A stretch of 64,000 bases of DNA, from assembly GCA_947650285.1 (NCBI GenBank), contig CANTFL010000334.1:58047-122046 (forward strand), read 5' to 3'. This document shows, piece by piece, positions 50,701 through 62,334 of this stretch; within the stretch, counting starts at the first letter, position 1, and each line of letters opens with the position of its first letter. Under the pieces are notes generated by a model, which saw only the letters and a program-made list of their open reading frames with translations, was not told the origin of the DNA and did no database searches. The position numbers and the translations under genes were made by a program. The DNA is from Hyaloperonospora brassicae. Lineage: Eukaryota > Oomycota > Peronosporomycetes > Peronosporales > Peronosporaceae.

Positions 50701-53700
50701 TTTAATTTACAAACTTATCAAGTTGAATTAAGAAGCTTAACCTCTTACATTTTCTGCTAGTCGATTGAAGGTGGATTTGTTTATTTTGCAGTATCTTTTT
50801 TCTGGCGATCTTATATGATATGCATCATCGCAGACGAGAGTAATTTTTTTGCTATTGTTATTGAAGGTTCAGAAGCTAATAAGGTACATCTTTTTTGTTT
50901 ATTTTTTACCAGGGCCAAAGACGAGTAATAATCGAATCAGGTAAGGTCTGATAGAAGTATAAATCAATATTTAGATGCAACCCTATTCTCTTATTAGACA
51001 CACGCTTTATTTGACACAGCACTAATTGGTAGTGCTTGTCTTTTAAAATGCAACAACTATTATCTTTTTAGGTCACGACTATTATTTTAATGGGGTATTA
51101 GCATAGAATTTAGAATGTAATATACAAGATAATGAGATATGGTTTTTTACTTGAGTTAGACGTTCTTGTACGCAAAATGGGTATAGATATATCTAATTTA
51201 TATTGGTACACGTCTATTTTTTTTGTTTTGTTTACCACATCAAGCTTTACAACGGTGCAAAAGAAACCCCGATCAATCTACGTCTTACATACCAGTCAAA
51301 TAAATAAAATAAAAGTATTTGTATCGATTGATACCCCGATTTAAATTTTCTTCATCTATATTTGTTATTGGTGCTATAATATCTATCACCCAATAGTGCA
51401 GTTTTATAAAAGAAAAAACGGTGCGCTTAATAATATGAAAACTTATATTTGTATATATACGTTACAAATTTTCCAATTTGACGAATGTCATGCTGCGACA
51501 CTCAATTCGACTTTTTCGCTTATAGAAGCACGAAGTTATCGTTTGCCATATATTTTAAGATGAATATAATATTACGAAGAATGTTGAGCAGTAATTATAT
51601 CGAAAAAAATGGCGAAAAGCTCTTATTTTTTCGTTCAATATTTTAAATACATTCAGTGCAAAACTACTGTTGTTTTTTTGTAACCACTATACCTAGATCT
51701 ATTATTTAAGTATGAAAAACCTATTAGGATGGTTTTATAAACCACATCCCTTGTTTTCTGTCCGGCATCGGGTAGAATCCATAGGGCATATTGTAATAAG
51801 ACCTGATATGCTAAACCTATGCTATTCCATTTTAAAATTAAATAAAAAATTCTTTTAGTCATTATTGTACGCAAAAAATCTAAACTATTTAACAAATGCT
51901 AATAACCCGTATTATTTTTTTTATTGATTTCCCTCACCAACTCGATAAAAACGATGCCAAAAACATCAATAACTAAAGAAAAGTACTCTATTTCTACGTG
52001 AGCTAGTGCGGACGATAAAAGTCTTAGACCAAACTAAGAGCGTACAATAGAGTCTGAAGAGAACCAACCAATTATTAAACAAAGAGAGGGTTCATATCCT
52101 CTATATATCGGAAGTGAACAAAGCCGATTTAATTATTGTACTATATAATGTTGTCGAGAGATGCATTAAAGCAAGAAGAGAAATCAGAAAAAGTATCAGA
52201 CGTAAATATCTAAACTTATTGATTTAGGAACGGTGATGTCCAAATGCTTATACATATAAAGTAAAAAACTACTAATGTAAATAAGAGACTTCTTAATTAT
52301 TGAATCCAGGCAAAATACCTTCACAACATATTTTTATTGTTGGGCGTTATAGTTGGTGCTCAGTTCCACCTGCGCTGAGGCGTTATCCACGCAAATAGAT
52401 TCGTATCGGTGAGAAACTCGCATCGACATATGTAACGGTAACGAGAGCTGTTCTTTGTAACTCAGCGACATCATAGGGATAAAAACTAACTTACATGGCC
52501 GCATTCGGGGTCTAAACAGTTTTATGTAAACTACTTTGAAACAAATGGAGTAATCGAAATAGTTATATGTGAAAACAAGTATACTAGTTTACTTAAAAAG
52601 TCTATCAACATACGTAGAATCTATGGATTGTGATCACGAGCTTTGTTAGTGGGAAAATAAATTTATTTTTGGTTTCGTGTATAAAGCTATAAATATTTCG
52701 TGCAGGGAATTTTAAATAGCCTAAGATATTGGTGCGCGCCAAAATATATGGCCAGGTAGAGGTGTTTATAATAGGACACATAAATAAAGGTCCTAAAAAG
52801 ACCGATACAATCGATAAAAATTAATAGCCGCCGCGTGGAATTAGAGGTACATCTTTTTTGCCAATCCATTCATTTAGTTAAAAAATTAAATATAGTAAAA
52901 GTTAACAGAATTTATGCAAAACATTGAACAACGGATAAATATGTTAATTAGAATGTATAATTTAATCCAAAAGGAAGATTGCCATCATCTCGATTTGTTA
53001 AGTATTTCGTTAGCGATAGATTTTTCTCTAAATAAATACAAATTGTGCATCATTGGCTATTCATCGGACGATAATTTACTAATCTGACTGTTGAGATCTT
53101 CGACGCAGCAGCTAAAATTTTGCTTTACTCAAAATATTATGGAAATAGATATCTAAATTTCCTGCGACGACATCACATAACCAGTATCACAATTCGTAAT
53201 TGGCGTCCGCGACTCACTATAGTAACATTTTGGATCCATCAAGCTATATTATATTTTTGTGGATCGCATGAATGGCGGGACTATGTCTTTATTTTTAATT
53301 TATAATATATTATTCATGTAATTTCTTTGTACACTGCAGGGGCTATATAGGAATCGTCGTAAAAACTAAGTTGCCAAAAAATTAAGACCGATAGCCGCCG
53401 TAGATGACAGCTTGGCAGCCGGACGGGCTTATATTGACCGACAAAGACTTTGCAATGTTCCCATTCAACTTTTGTGGAGGTACAGGACAGATTCTAATAG
53501 TTACATATTACAAATATTGAAATGAATACAATTCTCAAAAATGGAGAAAATTTTGATGAGATCAGCTAGTCTTGACGGACAGTATCATTAAACGCAAGTT
53601 TAAAGCCATTGATCATGTACCTGATTTTCGATAGTTAATGATACGACCCGGGAAGCAGGAGACTAGATTTAATTTCTTTGAGCGCCGAAGCCACTTCTAA

Positions 53701-54037
53701 TGAACTTGATGGTTCATGTCCATCCCAATGATACCCCCCTTCAAACGACACCCTGGCAAAAGGGATTGCCATATTATCATTACGTGGTTCAAAAAAATAC
53801 TAACAATATGTGTAACTTACATTATCGTTCCAATGCGACATGTTCATTAGTGAAATGACCTAACAATTTATCACTCTATCTATATTTACATTTTTTTTAA
53901 AACCGTACATCGGCACGTTAACGTATTGCTAATTCCATAACTTGCCCGTTTAACAAAATTTGTGGAGATCCACAGATTAGCCTTGCTGTGCACTTTGAGG
54001 CATATAAGATTTTGAACGTAGTATTCTCTTTTTTCCT
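44721..54037. other. Long AT-rich tract, no genes recognised
   Basis: More than 9 kb without a nameable feature. The longest frame is 118 codons at 49,452-49,808 (+), hydrophobic in places but without domain features and embedded in AT-rich DNA. A frame of 60 codons on the minus strand just beside it (49,443-49,261) has a more balanced composition. At 45,049-45,064 TGACCGAGTGGCTCAA resembles a tRNA A box, but no B box follows at the right distance. I call none of these as genes. Confidence 0.5.
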
Positions 54038-54991
54038 TGATTATCGTAGTGGAGAACTCGACGGAAGAAGCCTGTTGGTACCGAAAGCGCAAATCAAGGC
54101 TCGACGTTGGGGAATAGACGAGAAAAGACTCGACGAGAAAGTCTCGACGAGCCAAACCTCAATATGGAGAGACTCGACGACACAAGCCTCGACAAGCCAA
54201 GACATGACGACACAAAATTTGACGGGACAAGCCTCGATGAGTCAAGACTCGACAAGACAATTCGCGATGAGAAAGCAAGATAAAGAATTGTGGATCCCAC
54301 TACGTAGTAGTACAGGACGATGTAAGGATGAAAGATGACCACTTAAGGTTTCTTTTTCAATCAGAAAGAGAATAGGTGGTAATCAATACAGAGTAGAATT
54401 TATAAGTCTAAGACACGGGTACGCTTTTAGTTATGTCCCTGCGTGGCCTCTATTATGCCTGCTGTCGAGCCTCGAGGAGCATAGCTTGTAATGGTATCGA
54501 TTTGAAGCTCCAAGTATTAAGTCGGTCCGAAGTGGGCATTACTCGCTTCCAGCGAAGGATCAGTCTTGTCGCACGGCGAGCCTGAGACCTAGTAGACGGC
54601 ACCGCTTTTAAACTCGCGAACGGTGGGCCAGTGACCCAATAGACGGTATTGTTCAAAGACTCGTCAAGCGACGAGCCGGTAGACCTTTTACCAATGACAC
54701 CATTAGTCTTCTAGTCGGGCGTATACTGCACCCGGTGACCTGTAAAAGCTTGAAAAAGCCGAAGTCTACCCATTGTACAAGGTCGCAGGATTTTCGGGAC
54801 GAATGCTGCTGAGATCAGGCAGTCTTCTGGAACGGAGTGTGAGTGGTTATAGATATTTTGCAAGGTGAGAGCTACAACCAAACCCGAAGAGGCGGACCGC
54901 GAAGATATTTGACCTGACGTACAACCAAACTTCGCCGACTAGTTCGGCGATTTTTGTGTTTTCACGTTTAACTATATTGCCCCATATCTCA
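54038..54991 (+). repeat. LTR of Ty3 element X (5' LTR in gag-pol sense)
   Basis: Begins TGATTATCGTAG and ends CCCATATCTCA (TG...CA). It is the inverted counterpart of 11,618-12,604, matching almost throughout apart from the minisatellite and scattered changes. It is followed by the leader and gag of X in the same sense. The five bases on its left (TTCCT) do not duplicate anything at 11,613-11,617, so the target duplication is lost or never shared. The sequence after it (CTGACTTATGTACC) has no convincing primer-binding site. Confidence 0.8.
54105..54262. repeat. 15-bp minisatellite of the X LTR, second copy
   Basis: Repeats of GACTCGACGAGACAAG type, the complement of the array in the LTR at 12,338-12,530. 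Units differ between the two LTRs in number and sequence, so the array has evolved since the LTRs were identical. Confidence 0.6.
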
Positions 54992-55599
54992 CTGACTTAT
55001 GTACCACAACTTGTTCTCGAGTTTCCAATTTAGGGTTTGCGATTGTTTTAGCAGGTACCAAACATTTAAGGAGAGTTGTGATCCTCAAATCGTCAGCACA
55101 ATTGGCAAGCGCCCGGCGACAACAGGATGGACTTCGCGCGCCGAATTAAACTCGTCGAAAGCGAAGATGAAATACGCGGACACACTGGTGGACCGAGCTA
55201 TTTCAATCGGCAACTTCAGGGCGAGTGATCATAATAGGGAGTGATATGGACACAACAACGACAACGAGGACGCTTCATCTAGTCTGAAAGCGCAATAATG
55301 TTTGCTGCACAATAGCCTCGTCAGCAACTTTCGTGGATTGATAGACGTCAAGCCGACGTGCACGACGTATCCGAAAATAGAGGTCAAAGTTTGACTCCTT
55401 GGTAAGCAACCTCCGCTAGATCCCAGGGCTACGAATAATGCCGAGAGACTATAAATAGTCGTCTCTGTGCCGACTAGCCGAGAAAATCAAGAAGAGTCGT
55501 TGTTTGTTTAAGTTGATCTCTCAAAATCGCTTGTGTGGGGGTCGATCTTCCGCTCCCCCAGAATTTCTGACATACGGAGGGGGTACTTCAATCCGTGCC
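54992..55599. other. Leader region of element X with TATA-like palindrome
   Basis: GACTAT-aa-ATAGTC (55,447-55,460) contains TATAAATA at 55,450-55,457 and could be a promoter element. A second hairpin, GGGGG (55,537-55,541) with CCCCC (55,555-55,559), lies 80 bp on. This stretch is outside the part shared by the two LTRs. It could be packaging or promoter sequence of X or part of the antisense unit; no coding sequence recognised. Confidence 0.3.
55447..55460 (+). promoter_or_regulatory. TATA-like motif within an inverted repeat
   Basis: GACTATAAATAGTC, 6-bp arms around AA, framing TATAAATA. Oomycete promoters are not strongly TATA-based but retroelement promoters can be. Orientation is ambiguous because of the symmetry. 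Confidence 0.25.
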
Positions 55600-57300
55600 T
55601 TGTTGTATAGCTATGTGCTCACCTTTTGTACCCGTCTGTTGGGCTAGTTGGAGCTCTTCGTAATGGCCTTTAGAGATGTAGATCTCGCTTAGGTTTTCGG
55701 GAGAAAGTTTGCTTTCGGTGCGGAAATCTCCACACCACGAACAGGGTTTCTGCGATCTTGATCTAGGATCACACCAACTTGATTTGTTTTCGGGGTTGGA
55801 GTCTTTGCTGTGCGGAAATCTTTACTCAGCAAATGATAGTCTTGCGTCAGCCTTGTCTCGATATCGGAGCGATCTGGTCTAAGGATCGGCCAATCTTGTC
55901 GGATGTGCGTAGCTTGGGCCAGATAGGATTCCTGTTTCGCCATTATGAAACGTGCCGGTTTATCCGGTAGATCCTTTCCATCTTGCTCAATCTTGTCTTG
56001 AACTCCTTTGTCAGATCTTCGAACCACTTGAGTTGTCTCGCGATCTTGTGTCATGTCCTTTCCCGTTTTTGCTGCTACCCTAGTACTCGAGTTGACTGTA
56101 ATTACTTGATCGATCCGGACCAGATCTTCCGGGATCGCTCTTCTCGACCTCTGTCAACAATCCAAGGTCGGTCACGATTTCCTTGCAACACGCGTGCCTT
56201 AAATCGCCGGGAAAGCCAAATAAATATTGCCCGGAAAAGAAGGGGGGACGCGCGTCGTGAGTCGATAAGTAGAGTTCAAGTCTGTGTATTTACCAACCAA
56301 ACTACCAGCCAAACTATCTTTACGCCTATCCTGATTGTAGATCGCTCCTCATACTATTATTGCTCTAAGACAGATCTTGCCCTTGAACTTGTGTCAAAAT
56401 TTCGTGACTTCTGATTCAATGATAGCGTCAGCATTCCAGGTATCGTACTTAGAACACTAAAATAGCCCAAACTCCAAAAACGGCACCACATTCCCATTTT
56501 TGGTACCGGAGAGCACTGAATAGTACCCAAATACCAAATTTGTCTAAATACATTTTGCGACGTCAATTTAACCCGCTTCCAATGGCTCTTTCGGTCTGAA
56601 CTCTTAAGCCATCACTTATGGACCTTAATAAGCATAATAATCATGATCTGATAGCTCCATCAACGATATATCCATAATCAACCGAGAACATGACCGATCT
56701 AGTGCCCAATTTCAGATTGTTGAGGATCGACTCGGTAAAATTAGCAGTAGATATTCTTCTGTTTATTGTACATGCTCCAATACCACCCTTTCGGGTTTAT
56801 CGGATCCACGAGACCCTCCATATGTCTTACAATATCTCCCTGGACGCCCATGCGTATTGATGTTTCCAGATCGGGCTATAATTAACCAAAATCATTACTC
56901 ACCTTGTGATACCGATAAAGAGTATCACCGATCTTCAGGATACTACACCTTCGTCACAGAGCCACATCGCAACACCTGGTCCCAGATGTACCTTTCCCAG
57001 AGTAATTCTGCTACAATATTTACGACCGTTGTCGATATCGGTCAATTATATGTCCCAAATATTCATGAACCAAGAGGCTCTTTCGTGTAGATTTGTGACC
57101 CGGTCTTCACCTGCTTCAACATACACGTTATTGTCCTTGACCAACCTTCAGGTGGGTTGCTTGACTTTATATCTTCCTTTGTCCCAGGTCACACCGTGTA
57201 AATTATCTGTATCTGCGTCTCGTCCCAGATTGGTCCATTAAAAACATTTCTTTCTACTCCTCGTCTTAAAATATCACATATCCATCATTCTGCTCACAGT
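55600..57300 (-). pseudogene. Coding remnant antisense to element X leader
   Basis: On the minus strand about 140 codons from 57,300 read coherently with few stops: WTNLGRDADTDNLHGVTWDK, GRYKVKQP, KDNNVYVEAGEDRVTNLHER, ASWFMNIWDI, then SRITLGKVHLGPGVAMWLCD. Further on, 56,054-55,689 is open for 121 codons, and a neighbouring frame gives KPCSWCGDFRTESK near 55,745, a possible CxxC metal-binding site. In the rebuilt element X this lies on the same strand as the unknown ORF at 13.2-16.5 kb. No family recognised. Confidence 0.4.
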
Positions 57301-57816
57301 TGGAATGGATCGTTGATCCCCGTTGGGATCACCTTTCGTCTTCTATTGGATCGCTGGATCACTTGTTGTCATTTTCCGTCAGTAAGAGACGCCTTAACTA
57401 AGTGGTCACCGATCCACGTCCCGAAACTTAATTAGTGACTTTGCCACAGTTGTATCCATATGTATAAGCTAAAGTCAGTCTATTAAGCAACGTGGGCGAA
57501 CTTGGGCCATTAGATAATTAAATTCCATAACAGCATGGCTCTCGGACAGCTAGTCGACAGCACGGTGCTTCTTCTATCAGAAATGTGGTCCAGTGCGACA
57601 TGGTGCCCATGAAGCTGATTATATTGAACTTTAAGGTTCGCTTGGTAGGAAGCGAGCTGGTAAAGTGATCGTAAGCTAAAGAAAGTACTCAAGTTACAAA
57701 TCGGAAAGAAGTTTTTCGTTCCTTTGAACCTTTGAACTCAGGCGTACATAGTGCTGCTGGATGAAATGAGACCAGCACCAGTCCTCGACGCGCAAGTCGT
57801 GCCATAAGTTGAAGAC
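57301..57816. other. Interval before element X gag
   Basis: Contains repeated GGATCG/GGATCAC words (57,315-57,365: GGATCGTTGATCCCCGTTGG and GGATCGCTGGATCAC) that can pair locally. No reading frame with sense. Probably untranslated leader, or the disrupted start of gag. Confidence 0.3.
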
Positions 57817-59360
57817 ATGGGACCGGTGAACACGCCGCAGCCAAAAAAACCACATCCAAAACTCGAAGTCTTCTCGAGCGTGGAAGGCACGCCAAACCAA
57901 AGTGATATCCACATGACTACACCACCGCGCACTCCACCGACGGTGGAGACTCAACGACCGAAGTATCAAGAGGCGACGGAAATGAGGACAGGTGATGAGA
58001 ACTACGAAGAAGATGAAGAAGCGTACAAAGATCATCAAGAGGCCGATGAGCGATCAAATAGGCTCAATGTACAGTTGAGATACGGTGATGCTGGAAGCGA
58101 AAGAGGACACGTCATGGAAATAAGCACATACACGCGCCATTAAAAGATATCGCCAATTTTGAGTGGAAGCGCTATCGTTCTGACGATGCCTCGCAATGGA
58201 TCAAACATTTCATCTACGAGATGAAGGGGACGTGTCAACGGCAAGACGAGTAACGGAAAACGTGTTCGCTGTGTCTGGACAAAGCGGCCAAGGATTGGTA
58301 TCGACAACTTCCGAAGAAGACGCAGCGGAAGTGGAAGCTGCTCAGTGAAGCTTTCATACGCTATTACTACTCGCATTTCTGCCAGTCTTATCGATCGAGT
58401 AACCACTCGGCGATGTGTAGTGAGACCTAGCACGTGTAAGACTTCCTTCTGCAACTGAAAGGTTATGCACGAAAGGCGCAGATGAAGTATGAGAAAGATG
58501 GTTCGAATGCTGCCGACCACGTCGAGCACTTCCTATTAAACTGCTGTGCCGGTGACTTGATGGATCTGATCTACACGCAGCAACTCGATGATATCCAGCG
58601 CGTGGAGAAATCATCAGTCATCGATTGCTCGGTGAGTACGAAAGAAACATCATGATCGAGCGAAGGCCGGACACGGGATGAGTCGTCACAAAGAAGAGAC
58701 ACGGAATATCCGATAACGGAAAATGATGATGGTGTTAATCGGAGTGAACCGAGACGCGAGTCAATGTTTGACAAAAGCCAAGGTGGCCGATCTGATCTTC
58801 CAGAATGACCGTCGGATGCCTCACGATGAAGACAGACAAGGTCGCCTGGGCCGGAACAGCAACCGAGATTATGAATTTAGTCTACGCGTCACCCTTTCAT
58901 CGGCATCCACGAAAGATCTGCGAGCAGAGCTCGATGACCGCAGAGGGAGCCGTTGCACCAACTTGTACTATCCGTCTAGTGACGAAAGCGCACCAGAACA
59001 TCTGAGTGACTAAAGTTTTGACTCTGACTCGGATTGGTAGGGGGCAGAAGCAAAGTCAAATCAGATCCAAAACTTAGTAGACCTTCAATATCACCCTCGA
59101 TCCCACTTACCTCTGGTAACACGGTCAACAAGACGTACGGCCGACGTGAAAGATTGTACCGACAAAAACAAATCGATAAGTCACGAGAGCGTCGCATGTA
59201 TGGACTTTGCGGTGTATGCGGTGCCGTATGACACGACGCTCATTTATGCAGACGACGGTGCAAGCTCTGTAAACATGTGCATGATGTCTCTAGTGCAAAT
59301 GCTCGCACGATTCTAAAGACTGGCCAAGTTCGTCAAGCCTTCGGTGAATAAATTGACTGT
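57817..59360 (+). pseudogene. Element X gag
   Basis: Opens with MGPVNTPQPKKPHPKLEV, an acidic, charged 108-codon frame to 58,143. The capsid-like region follows in the next frame: ANFEWKRYRSDDASQWIKHF and, after a stop, KDWYRQLPKKTQRKWKLLSE, LLQLKGYARKAQMKYEKDGS, HVEHFLLNCC. A basic region and then the zinc knuckle close it: LCGVCGAV-stop-HDAHLCRRRCKLCKHVHD (about 59,205-59,290), with the Cys/His pattern kept but a stop in the middle. Gag packages the RNA. Stops and frameshifts exclude a working product. It lies in the same sense as protease and RT downstream. Confidence 0.8.
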
Positions 59361-59399
59361 GCTAGAGGACCTCTATGACCTATTATCGTAGAGTCGTAT

Positions 59400-60240
59400 A
59401 GAATTATAGGCTAGACGACTCTGACTGGGTCGGATAACAGCGGGCTGCCAAAGCCAATTGAACCAGCATCAGAATCAAACTTCGTGTTCGCCTTCGTTGG
59501 GGATACGCAACAGATCTACGAGTGGGGAGGAGAAACCAAGAGATAGAACTAGATGATTGGGATGATGTTGAAGAACGATTAACCGATTGAATGGACACAA
59601 ACAGACGACTGTGTCCATAAATCGGGGCGACGAAAGGATTGTAGCTGATTCCTGGAGAATGATTGGAATGGTGGTCGTCGAGGAAGTTATATCGACAAGT
59701 ACGGATGAGAGCGCTAGACATGGGTGCTGTCAACGATAAACGAATCAAAATAATTTTGGATGCAGACCCTAACATTTCGGCCATTGGCGAATCATTTGCT
59801 TAAAAGCTACGATTAAGACGGCTCACGATGAGCATCAAACAAACAAATTCATCTCCAAAACATGGGAAATATAAGGGTCATCATTTTGTCACAAACAAAA
59901 AGAAAATCACTCTAGGATGGAAAGTGTTATACAAATTTGACATGTGAATATGCCACATCATGCGGGAGTAAATCTCCAACCTCGGGACGAATATCATGAA
60001 ACTAGCCGGCATCCGACTAGACTTGTTCATCGCGGCAGTTAATTCATCAGACGAAGTCTCCATATTTGCATCAAGGTCGACGAAAGAAGTCGATGACCTG
60101 ACATACGGAGATGAAATTGCTGACTGCTCGGCTAACTCATTGGATGTCTCGATCCGTTTATATATGGATATTTTTAGTTGCAACAAAAAAAACCAACGAA
60201 TTTACTCATAAGCTAAGGATCCGTCGAATACCATACTCGT
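59400..60240 (+). pseudogene. Element X protease region
   Basis: One frame gives RALDMGAVNDKRIKIILDAD followed by PNISAIGESFA, the aspartic protease active site, where L-D-T/S-G-A is normal but here reads L-D-A-D-P, so the catalytic Asp stays while its neighbours are lost. Downstream KKKITLGWKVLYKFDM and LGTNIMKLAGIRLDLFIAAV fit the second half of a Ty3 protease. The enzyme would cut the gag-pol polyprotein. Stops are frequent. The 71-codon frame at 59,996-60,211 is part of it. Confidence 0.65.
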
Positions 60241-61309
60241 GCCTACCGTGACGTAAATTAAGAAAGGGACGGCAACGAGAGTACGGCTAAAGAACGTCTA
60301 GACGGGAAGTTCTTCGTGTCCATTACACTTTCCAGTATTGATATGGCCACCACACTATGTGCTAACGCGAGACTAACATTAAGCAAGAACTCATGCGACT
60401 AAGTATCACTATTGGCAGGTAAAAGCATATGAAAATGTGATATACGGACGGTTATATAAGATAGAACAAAAGCCGTTTGCGAACATATTGAATCAACCAA
60501 TGCCTTCGGTCGATCGGCGAGCTTACACACGACCTACAGATATTCTTTGATGGGATGATTACGTTTGCAATGACAGATTATATACTGCTGACAAAACAGT
60601 AAAAAAACCTGGAGTGGATCGAAGATCGATCTACCCAGACCGAGATGGGTCGTGCACACGATACTAAGAACATTACGCTATTGGAAGACGCATCGGCCAC
60701 CGGAGGAATTTTGGTCAACTCTACTTCTGTGAGCCAATTATATTCAATCACATGACAGGGAATTAAAAGTGATGGTATCACCTTATGCGATATAGTTCAA
60801 CTTGGCGATCCGTGCGCTACAGACGGTAAACTTGATATCGGATCAATTTCTGCCGATCGACTCGACAAATCGCGAGACGGATGTGGTACGATGAAAAGAA
60901 GGATCGTGTTACGGTTTGACGGCCTAGAGCGCCGTTTTATGTGCTTTATAGGAAGTAAATGCGACGCATACAGATGACCCATCGACACCTCCTACAATCG
61001 TAATATCATTTTTTGAGCATACGGCGGGCGACATCGGCCTGTTACATCAAACTCAAGAACGCTCCTGATAATTATATTTTATTAAGTTAGCATCAAACAA
61101 GGTGCATTGCACCGGGGACAACGCGGTATGCTCTGTCCAAAAGGACGCTAAACGAGCGAAGTTGATTGGTGTATTCAAGAAACACAAGAAAATCATAATT
61201 TCATAGGTAACGCTCTACCCCTTTTAGCATATGGAGTAGTATGTGATATCGACGTCTAAGGTCATAATCCTATTCAGAAACGGGTCGTACGGGTTCCACA
61301 ACGCCTTTT
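60241..61309 (+). pseudogene. Element X pol, segment between protease and reverse transcriptase
   Basis: Plus-strand frames give patches of plausible protein, e.g. TRVRLKNVQDGKFFVSI near 60,280 and GCGTMKRRIVLRFDGLERRF near 60,880, separated by stops. Position implies the protease-RT spacer of pol. No specific domain is recognised in it. Confidence 0.4.
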
Positions 61310-61760
61310 ATTGAAGTCGTTCGAGCTGTTGAAAGGTTTGGTGAAGGCAAGACTGACTTGATTTTCCCTAATTCCTTGGGAATCGCCCATAGTGACCATC
61401 CCAAAGAATAATGTTGTTGATATCCGGGTTTGCATCGATTGTAAACTCGTCAACGCTAATACGGCTAGGATGGACTAATTAATGTCCATGGTCGACGATT
61501 TGTTGACATATCTAAAAAGCTACAAGTCGTTGTGATCATTTGATGCAGCCAGTACATTTTAAGCGGTACTGATGACTGAACAAGCGAGTTACGTTTCAGC
61601 GTATGTATGTGATCTGGGGCATTTATAGTGGTTGCGATGCCGTTTACACTTCGCAATGCTTCCATGATCTACCAACAACTCGTCGACAACGCGTTGTGGG
61701 AATATTTTTAGCCGAAAGATGGGTGGCAAGGCTTTGCCACTAAATATGAAGCTGTTGAAG
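61310..61760 (+). pseudogene. Element X reverse transcriptase (fingers and palm)
   Basis: Plus-strand frame reads LLKGLVKARLT, PWESPIVTIPKNNVVDIRVC then IDCKLVNANTARMD, MVDDLLTYLKSYKSL, SFDAASTF with the first catalytic Asp, and LMTEQASYVSAYVCDLGHL. It then shifts to IYQQLVDNALWEYF (about 61,663-61,705). These are RT blocks in the right order for Ty3 elements of the lineage with WLRMPFGL..IYQ. The YxDD block could not be found downstream. At least six stops. RT copies the element RNA into DNA. Confidence 0.75.
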
Positions 61761-62334
61761 ATGAAACCACGAGTAATCATGCAGCCAAAACCACAGAGTT
61801 AAACGAGCTTGGCCCTGGTAAATTGGTGTTGACGAAGCTCGATGCTAACTATCGATCACTCGGCGATTCTGGTCCGTTGCAATGTTTGGTCAATGATCCA
61901 ACGAGCATGCTGTTTATCACGGGCAAACGTGATGAATCGACATTTGTCCCAGTTAGACGGCGCCAATAGCTTGTGAATATAATTTTTGGAAGGAAATGCT
62001 TCGACTAATTTTTAGCGACGCTCTACCGGTTTTGATAAAATTCACGGAATGTCGAGTTAGCATCAGCTTCACAACGAGCATCTTTGTACAGCCTTAAGTA
62101 GACTTCTTATTACACAAATTGACAGCACAGGAATTACAGCCTACCCGACGAAAATGGTCAAGATCACATAGTAGCCATTCCCAGCGTTTATAAGAGTATG
62201 CAAGCGTTTCGCGTAGCAAAAACTCTTACAACCGTTTCTCTTCAAGACATCGGTGTGTATGAAGTAATACTGTATTAATTCAAGGACGAAGACTTTTTTG
62301 AGCCAATCTGGTCGGGGCGCGCTCTCCATTCGCT
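61761..62334 (+). pseudogene. Element X pol, poorly readable RT thumb region
   Basis: Open for about 70 codons (61,778-61,968: TELNELGPGKLVLTKLDANY and later) but without identifiable RT motifs. Between it and the RNase H the frames are short. A deletion or heavy decay of the YxDD-bearing part is likely. Confidence 0.4.

Noticed and set aside
53988..54338. Plus-strand 116-codon frame with Gln/Ser/Thr-rich repeats
   Set aside because: Same minisatellite in the second LTR copy, with the frame crossing the LTR boundary.
57817..58143. Acidic 108-codon frame as an independent small gene
   Set aside because: The gag sense continues directly in the next frame (ANFEWKRYRSDD), so it is the N-terminal part of a frameshifted gag.
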